From Lachnospiraceae bacterium UBA7012 (GTDB lineage Bacteria > Bacillota > Clostridia > Lachnospirales > Lachnospiraceae), in assembly GCA_002449595.1 (NCBI GenBank), contig DJXE01000183.1, positions 24,831 through 38,757 on the forward strand: a stretch of DNA of 13,927 nucleotides, in the 5' to 3' direction. Below the pieces are notes generated by a model. That model had not been told where the DNA came from and made no database searches. It saw nothing but the letters and a program-made list of their open reading frames with translations. Below, one piece after another: positions 7,548 through 13,927 of this stretch (position 1 is the stretch's first letter; every line of letters begins with the position of its first letter). Position numbers and translations under genes: made by a program.

Positions 7548-8516
7548 ATGAATACTGATAAAAACAACATTGAAAATATGCCGGACCTGTCCGTCGAGAT
7601 CGGCGGCGTCCGCCTGCAGAATCCGGTGATGACGGCTTCCGGGACGTTCGGCTCAGGAATGGAATACAGCGACTTCGTCGACCTCTCGAAGCTTGGCGCG
7701 GTCGTGACGAAGGGTGTGTCGGCAGTGCCGTGGGAGGGCAACCCCACACCGCGCGTCGCGGAGACTCCTTCGGGAATGCTGAACGCGATCGGGCTGCAGA
7801 ACCCGGGCGTGGAAGTGTTCTGTGAGAGGGATCTCGCTTTTCTCTCGAACTATCGCACAAAGGCTGCGGCGGATGCGGTCGGGGATGGCCCGCGCGTCAT
7901 CGTCAACGTCTGCGGCCACACGGTGGAAGAGTATCTGGAAGTGGTGGAGCGGCTCTCCGATGAGCCTGTGGACCTCCTCGAGATCAACGTGTCCTGCCCG
8001 AACGTGAAGGCGGGCGCGATCCAGTTCGGCCAGAACGCGGACAGCCTCATGGACGTGACGCAGCGGATCAAGCGCATCGCGAAGCAGCCGGTCATCATGA
8101 AGCTGACGCCGAACGTGACCGACATCGCGGAGATGGCGCGCGCGGCGGAGGCTGGCGGCGCGGACGCGGTCTCGCTCATCAACACGCTGCTCGGCATGAA
8201 GATCGACGTGGAGCGCAGGACGTTTGTCCTCGCGAACCGCACGGGCGGCCTGTCCGGCCCGGCGATCCGGCCCGTCGCGGTGCGCATGGTCTACCAGGCC
8301 GCGCAGGCAGTGAAGATCCCGGTGATCGGCATGGGCGGCATCGGATCGGCGGAGGACGCGCTCGAGTTTATCCTGGCGGGAGCGACAGCCGTGGCTGTCG
8401 GTTGTATGACTTTTCACGAGCCGGCGACGGCGGTCAGCGTGATCGACGGCATGAAGGATTACATGATCCGCCACGGGATCGAAAGAATCAGCGACCTGAC
8501 GGGAGCAGTGAGATAA
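7548..8516 (+). CDS. pyrD: Dihydroorotate dehydrogenase B, catalytic subunit
   Basis: A 322-residue FMN-dependent TIM-barrel enzyme that oxidises dihydroorotate to orotate, the fourth step of pyrimidine synthesis. Class 1 features are the catalytic cysteine C150 in EINVSCPN, MTASGTFG near the N-terminus, the NTLLGM loop, and the FMN-phosphate motifs GMGGIGSAEDALEF and AGATAVAVG. Its partner pyrK directly upstream makes it class 1B (NAD-dependent). ATG 7548 has GGGAGG 5 nt upstream; the first ten residues are an unconserved Asn/Asp-rich extension, and a later ATG at codon 11 is possible but lacks an equally good site. The 99-nt gap after pyrK holds only a small 5-bp hairpin (7513-7527) without a U tract. 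Its stop codon overlaps the ispE start by one base. Confidence 0.97.
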   Translation: MNTDKNNIENMPDLSVEIGGVRLQNPVMTASGTFGSGMEYSDFVDLSKLGAVVTKGVSAVPWEGNPTPRVAETPSGMLNAIGLQNPGVEVFCERDLAFLSNYRTKAAADAVGDGPRVIVNVCGHTVEEYLEVVERLSDEPVDLLEINVSCPNVKAGAIQFGQNADSLMDVTQRIKRIAKQPVIMKLTPNVTDIAEMARAAEAGGADAVSLINTLLGMKIDVERRTFVLANRTGGLSGPAIRPVAVRMVYQAAQAVKIPVIGMGGIGSAEDALEFILAGATAVAVGCMTFHEPATAVSVIDGMKDYMIRHGIERISDLTGAVR

Positions 8517-9457
8517 TGAGAATGAAGCCGGATGCAGTCACGAGAAAAGCATATGCCAAGATCAACCTGACCCTGGACGTCACGGGGCGCAGGGAGGACG
8601 GATACCATCTGCTCTCCTCGGTCATGCAGACGATCGGCATTTATGATACCATTACTGTGACGAGAGAAAATTCCGGCGAAGGGCGGGGAACAGATGCCGC
8701 GCCTGCCGGCGAAGGGCCGGCTCCGGAGATCACGCTCATCACAGACGATCCGGCGCTCCCCGCAGGGGAGGACAATCTGGCGGTCAGGGCCGCGCGGCTG
8801 ATGTGCGGCGCCTTTTCTCTCACGGACCGGCTCACGATCTCACTTGACAAGAGGATCCCGATGGCGGCGGGAATGGCAGGCGGCAGCACGGATGCGGCCG
8901 CGGTCATGCTGTGCATCCGGGACCTGTACGGACTGGACTGCAGCCTCAGCAGATTGCAGGAACTGGCCGTGACGCTCGGCGCGGATATTCCTTACTGCCT
9001 CGCCGGCGGCACGAAGCTCTGCGAGGGGATCGGGGAGATCCTGATGGCGCTTCCGGACGCGCCGCAGATGCAGGTACTGATCGCAAAGCCGGAGGCGGGA
9101 GCCTCGACCGGGGGAATCTACCGCCGGTACGACAGCCTTCCCGCGGAGGCAATTCAGCATCCGGACACGGAGGCGATGCTCGCCGCGATCCGCGCGAATG
9201 ACGCGGGTGCGATGGCCAGAGAGTGCCGCAACGTGCTGGAGACGGTGACGGCGCCCGAAGTTCCGCAGATCGGAAGGATCGAGGAGATCTGCATGGAAGG
9301 CGGAGCGCTGGCGGCGCGGATGACGGGCAGCGGCCCGACAGTTTTCGCGCTGTTTGATGATGTGAAAAAGGCATGGAAGACGGCGGAGCTCCTTGCAGGG
9401 GAAAAGGAGCTGCCCGGCCTCCGTGTCTATAAAACAGGATTCATATACGAGATCTGA
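8516..9457 (+). CDS. ispE: 4-diphosphocytidyl-2-C-methyl-D-erythritol kinase
   Basis: A 313-residue GHMP-family kinase that phosphorylates CDP-methylerythritol with ATP in the MEP isoprenoid pathway. Motifs in order are AYAKINLTL (K15 catalytic), REDGYHLLSSVMQ, the GHMP phosphate loop PMAAGMAGGSTDAAA (115-129), GADIPYCLAGG (D157 catalytic) and the C-terminal ARMTGSGPTVFALF. A Gly/Glu/Ala/Pro-rich insert near residues 52-70 lies in a normally variable loop and contains a small internal duplication. ATG 8516 overlaps the last base of the pyrD stop (TAATG), with GGGAG 10 nt upstream, so translation is probably coupled; a second ATG two codons later is an alternative. The TGSGP motif and both catalytic residues make the assignment firm. 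Confidence 0.95.
   Translation: MRMKPDAVTRKAYAKINLTLDVTGRREDGYHLLSSVMQTIGIYDTITVTRENSGEGRGTDAAPAGEGPAPEITLITDDPALPAGEDNLAVRAARLMCGAFSLTDRLTISLDKRIPMAAGMAGGSTDAAAVMLCIRDLYGLDCSLSRLQELAVTLGADIPYCLAGGTKLCEGIGEILMALPDAPQMQVLIAKPEAGASTGGIYRRYDSLPAEAIQHPDTEAMLAAIRANDAGAMARECRNVLETVTAPEVPQIGRIEEICMEGGALAARMTGSGPTVFALFDDVKKAWKTAELLAGEKELPGLRVYKTGFIYEI
8673..8717 (+). repeat. 12-bp in-frame direct repeat inside ispE
   Basis: CCGGCGAAGGGC occurs at 8673-8684 and again at 8706-8717, a 33-bp (11-codon) offset, so the reading frame is kept. It encodes the two GEG units of the Gly/Ala/Pro-rich loop of IspE. It looks like a small slippage duplication in a tolerant surface loop. Confidence 0.7.
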
Positions 9458-9476
9458 AACTGAAAAGGAGAAGATC

Positions 9477-10175
9477 ATGACAGAAAGAGAGATTCCCCTG
9501 GGGAAGGACATCGCACTGGACCAGAACCCCGATATTCCGCTTCGGGAGGCCGTCTACCTGACGCTCCGCAAGCAGATCCTTTCGGGAGGCTTCAAGCCGG
9601 GCGAGCATCTCACGGAGATCCGCCTCGGCAAGCTCCTGGGCACGAGCAGAACGCCGATCCGGGAAGCGATCCGCAAACTGGAAAAAGAAGGACTTGTGAC
9701 GATCCACCGCGGCAGCGGCGCGACGGTGGCCCCGATCTCGGAGAAGGACATGAAGGACGTCCTGGAGCTGAGAAGGGACCTGGACATCCTGAGCGCGCGT
9801 CTCGCGGCGCAGCGGATCGGCGAAGAGGACAAGAAGCTCCTGAGAGCCGCCTGCGATTCCTTTGAGGAGAGCATTCGCAGCGGAGACAAGATCCGGATCG
9901 CGAGCGCGGACGTCGAGATCCACGACATCATCGCGAAGGCCTCCGGAAACCGCAAGCTCGTGGAGATCCTGCGCACGCTCGCGGACCAGGTCTACCGCTA
10001 CCGCTTCGAGTACATCAAGGACGACTTCGCGTACGACCGCCTCGTCGCAGAGCACAAGGCGATCACGGAAGCGATCATCGAGGGAGACGAAGAGAGGGCG
10101 GCCAAGGCCTCCAGCGTGCACATCGACAATCAGGAGACGACGATCCTGGAACAGATCGCGAAGCGCGAGGTATAG
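9477..10175 (+). CDS. GntR-family transcriptional regulator, FCD (FadR-like) type
   Basis: A 232-residue DNA-binding regulator. The N-terminal winged helix covers about residues 21-87, with the typical LREAVYLTLRKQILSG entry helix and the recognition segment GTSRTPIREAIRKLEKEGLV (55-74). The rest is an all-helical FCD effector domain with the expected metal-site residues D145, H149, H193 and H215, in DVEIHD, AEHKAI and SVHIDN. Proteins of this type sense small organic acids or sugar acids and usually bind short palindromes. ATG 9477 has AAGGAG 6 nt upstream and lies 19 nt after ispE. murI begins 2 nt after its stop codon, so it sits in an ispE-murI transcription unit that offers no clue to its ligand. 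A GntR-like palindrome at 770-779 is a candidate target. Confidence 0.93.
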   Translation: MTEREIPLGKDIALDQNPDIPLREAVYLTLRKQILSGGFKPGEHLTEIRLGKLLGTSRTPIREAIRKLEKEGLVTIHRGSGATVAPISEKDMKDVLELRRDLDILSARLAAQRIGEEDKKLLRAACDSFEESIRSGDKIRIASADVEIHDIIAKASGNRKLVEILRTLADQVYRYRFEYIKDDFAYDRLVAEHKAITEAIIEGDEERAAKASSVHIDNQETTILEQIAKREV

Positions 10176-10177
10176 AT

Positions 10178-11017
10178 TTGCAGACAGATACGCAGCAGAT
10201 AAAGAACCTGCCGATCGGCGTCTTTGATTCCGGCATCGGCGGACTCACGGTCGTCCGTGAGATCATGAAGCAGATGCCGGACGAGAGGATCGTCTACTTC
10301 GGCGACACAGCGCGCGTGCCGTACGGCAACAAGTCGAAGGAGACCGTGACCAAGTTCTCGGAGCAGATCGTCCGGTTCCTGATCCAGCAGAACGTCAAGG
10401 CGATCGCCGTCGCGTGCAACACGGCGAGCGCGCAGGCATTCCCGGCGCTGAGGGAGAGCTGCCCCGTACCGATCCTGGGCGTGATCGAGGCGGGCGCGGA
10501 TTCCGCGGCCGCGGCGACCGGCAACAAGAAGATCGGCGTCATCGGGACGGCGTCCACGATCGGCAGTGAAGCCTACCAGAAGGCGATCCTCAGCCGCGTT
10601 CCAGACGCGGAAGTGATCGGCCGCTCCTGCCCGCTGTTCGTCCCCCTCGTCGAGGAGGGACTCTGGGAGGACCCGGTCACGGACGAGATCGCGAGGAGAT
10701 ACCTGGAGGAACTGTGCAACCGCGGGATCGACACGCTCATCCTCGGGTGCACGCACTACCCGCTGATCCGCGGGACGATCGGCCGCACGATGGGAGAGGG
10801 CGTGAAGCTCGTCGACCCGGCGTACGAGACGGCGCGGGAGCTGAAGAACCTGCTCGCGCAGAAGAACATGCTGGCGGACGGGCGCCCGGCGCTCGGCGAG
10901 GGCGGCCAGTACGAGTTCTACGTCAGCGATATGGCGGACAAGTTCAAGACCTTCGCCAACATGATCATCCGCTACGGGATCCTGTCGGCGCGGACGGTCG
11001 ACATCGAGAAGTACTGA
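10178..11017 (+). CDS. murI: Glutamate racemase (TTG start)
   Basis: A 279-residue cofactor-independent racemase producing D-glutamate for peptidoglycan. It has the N-terminal PIGVFDSGIGGLTV motif with D17, FGDTARVPYG, the first catalytic cysteine C80 in VACNTASA, and the second, C191, with H193 in LGCTHYPL. Length matches the family. The start is TTG 10178: GAGG at 10167-10170 lies 7 nt upstream, and the first in-frame ATG would delete the essential FDSGIGG motif. The Shine-Dalgarno lies inside the end of the upstream regulator gene, with 2 nt between stop and start, so translation is probably coupled. A symmetrical terminator follows 7 nt after the stop. The assignment is secure. Confidence 0.96.
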   Translation: MQTDTQQIKNLPIGVFDSGIGGLTVVREIMKQMPDERIVYFGDTARVPYGNKSKETVTKFSEQIVRFLIQQNVKAIAVACNTASAQAFPALRESCPVPILGVIEAGADSAAAATGNKKIGVIGTASTIGSEAYQKAILSRVPDAEVIGRSCPLFVPLVEEGLWEDPVTDEIARRYLEELCNRGIDTLILGCTHYPLIRGTIGRTMGEGVKLVDPAYETARELKNLLAQKNMLADGRPALGEGGQYEFYVSDMADKFKTFANMIIRYGILSARTVDIEKY

Positions 11018-11024
11018 CGCATAA

Positions 11025-11053
11025 AAAAACCGCGGCCATGTGCCGCGGTTTTT
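11025..11053. terminator. Bidirectional rho-independent terminator between convergent genes
   Basis: A perfect 12-bp stem (AAAAACCGCGGC, 11025-11036, with its complement 11042-11053) and a 5-nt loop CATGT. A runs on the left and T runs on the right give each strand a U tail, so it can stop both murI (plus) and the membrane protein gene (minus) that converge on it. Confidence 0.92.
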
Positions 11054-11070
11054 ACATGAGCATTCAGTTC

Positions 11071-11550
11071 TCAGTAAGGCTTTGCGCCCGCCTTCTCCTG
11101 GAGCTTCTCGACCATCTGGCCGAACTTGCCCTTTTTCTTCTTCTCCGGCTTCAGGAGCGGCTTGCCGCCCTTGACGCTGTGCACTTCGACGATGTAGATG
11201 CCGCTGATCATCGCACGGACGTTGGTCTTCAGCGGGATCTGGTCGTAGATGTTCTGGTCGCAGACGAGCGTGACGATCTGCGGGCCGACCTTCGCCTTGA
11301 CCATGGGCATCTTCTGGCGGCGCATCAGGAAGTTCGCCTGGCTCGTCACTGCCTCCGGAAGCCCGGAGTCCTTTAACTTCATCATCTTCTTGTCGATGAC
11401 GAGGATCGTGGCGGGCTGCTTCATCGCGTCGATCTGGGCCTGGTTCTCCGCCTGCTTCTTCTGCATGCGCTTTCCGGTGAAATACAGGGCGATCAGGACG
11501 CCGATCAGGATGACGAGGATGACGAGTAAGATGATCGTAACGGTATTCAA
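11071..11550 (-). CDS. Membrane-anchored protein of unknown function (TTG start)
   Basis: A 159-residue protein with a single N-terminal transmembrane helix (about residues 4-24), a short charged, probably coiled stretch KRMQKKQAENQAQIDAM (27-43), a compact domain of about 90 residues with a likely alpha/beta composition (LVIDKKMMKLKDSGLPEAV, VKAKVGPQIVTLVCDQNIYD, SGIYIVEVHSVKG), and a very basic tail (about 134-159). With no signal cleavage site visible and a positive stretch after the helix, the domain probably faces the cytoplasm. The start is TTG: GGAGG lies 7 nt upstream and a good promoter is further up. It resembles proteins of unknown function I associate with Clostridia, but I cannot name a family. 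It superficially recalls YajC (one helix plus basic tail) but lacks the YajC core. It is well expressed by the look of its signals. Confidence 0.82.
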   Translation of the reverse strand: MNTVTIILLVILVILIGVLIALYFTGKRMQKKQAENQAQIDAMKQPATILVIDKKMMKLKDSGLPEAVTSQANFLMRRQKMPMVKAKVGPQIVTLVCDQNIYDQIPLKTNVRAMISGIYIVEVHSVKGGKPLLKPEKKKKGKFGQMVEKLQEKAGAKPY

Positions 11551-11609
11551 AGATTTACCTCCGGATAGTGACCGTCTTTACGACGGAAGTCTGTCAGTTC
11601 AGCTTTTCA

Positions 11610-11638
11610 ATTCTATCATTCTTTCCAATTACTTACAA
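11610..11638 (-). promoter_or_regulatory. Promoter for the minus-strand membrane protein gene
   Basis: Read on the minus strand: -35 TTGTAA (11638-11633), a 17-bp spacer, and -10 TAGAAT (11615-11610, 5 of 6) preceded by TGA, making an extended -10. Transcription would start near 11603, leaving a leader of roughly 50 nt before the TTG codon. Spacing and both boxes agree with a sigma-A promoter. Confidence 0.7.
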
Positions 11639-11650
11639 CTGACTTACGAC
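11631..11650. repeat. Short direct repeat over the -35 region
   Basis: ACTTACAAC (11631-11639) and ACTTACGAC (11642-11650) match at 8 of 9 positions with an 11-bp period, about one helical turn. The first copy contains the -35 box of the leftward promoter. It could be a regulator site, or chance. Confidence 0.35.
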
Positions 11651-11707
11651 CGGGACGCGGTGGTCCGCGCACCCCGAAAAGGACAGAAAATGTTCACAGA
11701 CGCGGAA

Positions 11708-11736
11708 TGGAATCTCACATGCAGTTGTGGTAAACT
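11708..11736 (+). promoter_or_regulatory. Candidate promoter for the lipoprotein gene
   Basis: TGGTAAACT at 11728-11736 is an extended -10 (TG, one base, TAAACT, 4 of 6). The -35 position 17 bp upstream (TGGAAT, 11708-11713) is poor. A TTGATA hexamer at 11737-11742 has no matching -10. If the extended -10 is used, transcription starts near 11743 and the leader contains the hairpin at 11762-11792. Confidence 0.4.
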
Positions 11737-11761
11737 TTGATACATGTGTTAAGAAGCTGTG

Positions 11762-11792
11762 GCCGCATGGCACTTTTTTTGTGGCGTGCGGC
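11762..11792 (+). promoter_or_regulatory. Leader hairpin with U7 loop before the trigger-factor-like gene
   Basis: GCCGCATGGCAC (11762-11773) pairs with GTGGCGTGCGGC (11781-11792) with one G-U pair and one G-G mismatch, closing a loop of exactly seven Ts. It ends 10 nt before the strong AAAGGAGG ribosome binding site (11803-11810). It has no U tract after the stem, so it does not look like a rightward terminator. A role in mRNA stability or translation control is inference. Confidence 0.5.
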
Positions 11793-11816
11793 TGAGGGCA
11801 TAAAAGGAGGAAGAAC

Positions 11817-13172
11817 GTGAAAAAAAGACTTGCCGGAAGAATCCTGTGCGCGGCGCTGCTGATCTCAGCGGTCTCGCTTAGCGCCTGCGGAAACAAAGAC
11901 CAGGAAGGCGCTGCGGCGCCCGCGGCGGAAGCGGAGCAGACGGCGGATGCCGCTGCGGAAGACGGGACGGAGCAGAGCCCGTATGCGCATTATCCGAAGA
12001 ACGCGTACAGCAATTACTACGATCCGGATGAATATGTGGAGGTGGCGGATTACAGTTCCCTTACCGCTTACGCGGACCTGTCGGTCGTCACGGATGAGAT
12101 GATCGAGCAGCAGGTGCAGCTCATGCTGGAGCAGGACTCGCAGCTCGCCGAGCTGACGGACCGCGACACCGTTGAGGAAGGCGACATCGTCAACATCGAC
12201 TACGAAGGCAAGATCGACGGCGTCGCATTTGACGGCGGCACCGCGAAGGGCTTCGACCTGGAGATCGGCTCCGGCAGATTCATCGAGGGCTTCGAGGAAG
12301 GCCTCATCGGTGCGAAGAAGGGCGAGACGAGGGACGTCACGACCAGGTTCCCGGATCCTTATCCGAATTCCCCTGATCTCGCGGGCAAAGAGGCGATCTT
12401 CACCGTCACCGTGAACAAGATCCAGGCAAAGTACACGCCGGAGCTCACCGACGAATACGTCACGAGCCTCGGGGCGTCCAGAGAGGACGGCACACAGATC
12501 ACGACGGTGGATGAATACAGGGCTGTCGTGAAAGAGTATCTCGACGCGCAGGCGGAGAATGAGTACGGCTCCGCGATCGGCGCCCAGAACATGAACTACC
12601 TGATGGAGCAGAGCACCTTCAAGCAGGATCCGCCGGTGGAGATGGTCGACCGGATGGAGAAGGAACTCACTTCCGCCTACACGACCTACGCGGCGAGCGT
12701 CGGCGCGGACCTGCAGACCTTCATGACCTATGTGTTCGGTTCCACGGAAGAAAGCTACCTGGACGACATCCGCGCGGACGCGACGGACTACGCAAAGCGC
12801 CTTCTCCTGATCCAGGCGATCGCGAAGAAGGAGAACCTGAGCATCTCGGATGAGGAACTCGCTGAGGAAGAAGGAATGGAAGCGATCGGCCAGGGAATGT
12901 CGATCGACGATTTCGAGGCCAACATGGACCTGGAAGGCCTGCGCGAAGGCCTGCTTGAGGACAAGGTCCTCGAGGTCCTCAGGGAGCACACGGAAGTGAA
13001 GCCAGAGGACGAGGCACCTGCAGCACTGCAGGCGGAGGAAGAGCTGCCGGTCGAAGAAGCCGCGGAGGCTGTTGAGGAAACGGCGGAGGAGAATACCTCC
13101 GAAGAAGCGGCGGAAGAAGTGACTTCCGAAGAAACGGCAGAGACTGCGGAAGAGACGACTAAGGAGAACTGA
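11817..13172 (+). CDS. Lipoprotein with trigger-factor-type FKBP peptidyl-prolyl isomerase and chaperone domains
   Basis: A 451-residue exported folding factor. The N-terminus is a lipoprotein signal: KKR, a hydrophobic core, and lipobox LSAC with C24 as the lipidated cysteine. An Ala/Glu-rich linker follows. Residues about 118-202 form an FKBP domain of trigger-factor type ([20 protein letters not shown], the [20 protein letters not shown] block, then [16 protein letters not shown]). Residues about 205-393 match the helical trigger-factor C-terminal arm (starting [12 protein letters not shown]). A 58-residue Glu/Ala/Thr tail (394-451) ends the protein. The ribosome-binding N domain of cytosolic trigger factor is absent and replaced by the lipoprotein signal, so it should act outside the membrane, comparable in role to PrsA. 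GTG 11817 has AAAGGAGG 6 nt upstream. asnS follows 5 nt after the stop. It may be annotated simply as trigger factor or FKBP-type isomerase. Confidence 0.9.
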   Translation: MKKRLAGRILCAALLISAVSLSACGNKDQEGAAAPAAEAEQTADAAAEDGTEQSPYAHYPKNAYSNYYDPDEYVEVADYSSLTAYADLSVVTDEMIEQQVQLMLEQDSQLAELTDRDTVEEGDIVNIDYEGKIDGVAFDGGTAKGFDLEIGSGRFIEGFEEGLIGAKKGETRDVTTRFPDPYPNSPDLAGKEAIFTVTVNKIQAKYTPELTDEYVTSLGASREDGTQITTVDEYRAVVKEYLDAQAENEYGSAIGAQNMNYLMEQSTFKQDPPVEMVDRMEKELTSAYTTYAASVGADLQTFMTYVFGSTEESYLDDIRADATDYAKRLLLIQAIAKKENLSISDEELAEEEGMEAIGQGMSIDDFEANMDLEGLREGLLEDKVLEVLREHTEVKPEDEAPAALQAEEELPVEEAAEAVEETAEENTSEEAAEEVTSEETAETAEETTKEN

Positions 13173-13177
13173 GAGAG

Positions 13178-13927
13178 ATGAGAAAAGATTATCAGCTGAC
13201 CCGCGTGGTCGATATATTTAAGGATGCGGAAGCGTTTGCGGGCAAGACCGTCACAGTCGGCGGCTGGGTGAAGAGCAACCGCGATTCCAAGTCGATCGGT
13301 TTCATTGTTTTGAGTGACGGAACGTGCTTTTCCACGCTTCAGATCGTGTACTCCGGAGATCTCGAGGAGTTCGGCAGGATCGCGAAACTGAACGACGGCA
13401 CGGCGATCATCGCGACCGGCGAGATCGTCCTGACCCCGAACGCGAAGCAGCCGCTCGAGATGCAGGCGAAGAAGATCGAGGTCGAGGGCGAATCCACCCC
13501 GGATTACCCGATGCAGAGAAAGCGCCACTCCTTCGAGTACCTGCGCACGATGCCGCACCTGAGAATGCGCACGAACACGTTCCAGGCGGTCTTCCGCGTC
13601 CGCTCGGTCATCGCGTACGCGATCCACACCTTCTTCCAGGAGAGAGGCTTCGTCTACATCCACACGCCGATCATCACCGGCAGCGACGCTGAGGGCGCCG
13701 GCGAGATGTTCCAGGTGACGACGCTGCCCATGGAGGATCTTCCGAGAACGGAAGACGGCGCGGTTGATTATTCCGAAGACTTTTTCCGCAAGCCGACGAA
13801 CCTGACCGTCAGCGGCCAGCTCGACGTCGAGACGGAGATCTTCGCGTTCCGCGACTGCTACACCTTCGGCCCCACGTTCCGTGCGGAGCAGTCGAACACG
13901 ACGCGCCACGCGGCGGAGTTCTGGATG
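13178..13927 (+). CDS. asnS: Asparagine-tRNA ligase, N-terminal part (3' end outside window)
   Basis: A class IIb aminoacyl-tRNA synthetase that charges tRNA-Asn with asparagine. 250 codons are visible before the window ends, with no stop. The N-terminal OB-fold anticodon-binding domain spans about residues 20-110 ([24 protein letters not shown]). The catalytic core begins near 125 ([13 protein letters not shown]), includes [25 protein letters not shown] (motif 1 region), and reaches motif 2, [18 protein letters not shown], at the very end. [13 protein letters not shown] and the motif 2 sequence are specific for AsnRS rather than AspRS or LysRS. ATG 13178 follows the lipoprotein gene by 5 nt; its AAGGAG (13161-13166) lies inside the end of that gene, 11 nt from the start, so the two are probably co-transcribed and coupled. 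Confidence 0.96.
   Translation, partial: MRKDYQLTRVVDIFKDAEAFAGKTVTVGGWVKSNRDSKSIGFIVLSDGTCFSTLQIVYSGDLEEFGRIAKLNDGTAIIATGEIVLTPNAKQPLEMQAKKIEVEGESTPDYPMQRKRHSFEYLRTMPHLRMRTNTFQAVFRVRSVIAYAIHTFFQERGFVYIHTPIITGSDAEGAGEMFQVTTLPMEDLPRTEDGAVDYSEDFFRKPTNLTVSGQLDVETEIFAFRDCYTFGPTFRAEQSNTTRHAAEFWM

Noticed and set aside
11071..11550. YajC (Sec accessory) identity for the minus-strand membrane protein
   Set aside because: Only the single helix and basic tail agree; the conserved YajC core after the helix is not present.
11690..11740. A 16-codon open frame (MFTDAEWNLTCSCGKL) with an AAAAGGA upstream, possible leader peptide
   Set aside because: It overlaps the candidate promoter of the lipoprotein gene and has no visible promoter of its own, so chance is the simpler explanation.
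1..13927. Mobile elements, CRISPR arrays, tRNA or rRNA genes, defence or toxin-antitoxin modules
   Set aside because: No transposase, integrase, regularly spaced repeats or tRNA-like cloverleaf was noticed; composition is uniform across the window.

Overview
The window looks like a core chromosomal segment of a GC-rich member of the Firmicutes, most likely the class Clostridia and possibly Lachnospiraceae or a relative. The signs are a class 1B dihydroorotate dehydrogenase pair (pyrK-pyrD), strong AGGAGG-type ribosome binding sites, TTG and GTG starts backed by good Shine-Dalgarno spacing, an asparaginyl-tRNA synthetase, and an aconitase-family 'hydratase' of the kind often seen in gut clostridia. 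The family assignment is inference. Every gene is GC-rich with strongly GC-ending codons. I see no insertion sequence, prophage, CRISPR array, tRNA, rRNA or obvious foreign island.

Layout. Positions 1-698 hold the 3' end of a glycogen phosphorylase, closed by a terminator at 731-763. An inverted repeat resembling a GntR-family operator (761-780) and a candidate promoter precede a stand-alone aconitase-like hydratase (875-3223), which ends at a strong hairpin. Next is a D-isomer-specific 2-hydroxyacid dehydrogenase (3385-4371). It converges, with a 2-nt gap, on dihydroorotase pyrC (minus strand, 4374-5699). A short AT-rich region with a 17-bp palindrome separates pyrC from a rightward gene train: plsC-type acyltransferase, pyrK, pyrD, ispE, a GntR/FCD regulator and murI (5831-11017). 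The last four are nearly contiguous, with stop/start overlaps or very short gaps. A symmetric bidirectional terminator (11025-11053) separates murI from a convergent membrane-anchored protein of unknown function (11071-11550, minus). A 266-nt divergent region carries a good leftward promoter, a weaker rightward one and a leader hairpin with a U7 loop. It leads to a lipoprotein with trigger-factor-like FKBP and C-terminal domains (11817-13172), followed 5 nt later by asnS, which runs off the window.

How the genes work together. pyrC, pyrK and pyrD supply the third and fourth steps of de novo pyrimidine synthesis (carbamoyl-aspartate to dihydroorotate to orotate), but pyrC is transcribed away from pyrKD. 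plsC (phosphatidic acid), ispE (isoprenoid precursors) and murI (D-glutamate for peptidoglycan) all feed envelope building, so the rightward train mixes pyrimidine and envelope functions around a transcription factor of unknown ligand. The lipoprotein chaperone and the anchored unknown protein also act at the envelope.

I found no clearly new multi-gene system. The points most worth following up are the aconitase-fold enzyme with a changed active site, the GntR-like palindrome in front of it, the exported trigger-factor-like lipoprotein with its hairpin leader, the conserved-looking anchored unknown protein, and the embedded GntR/FCD regulator.
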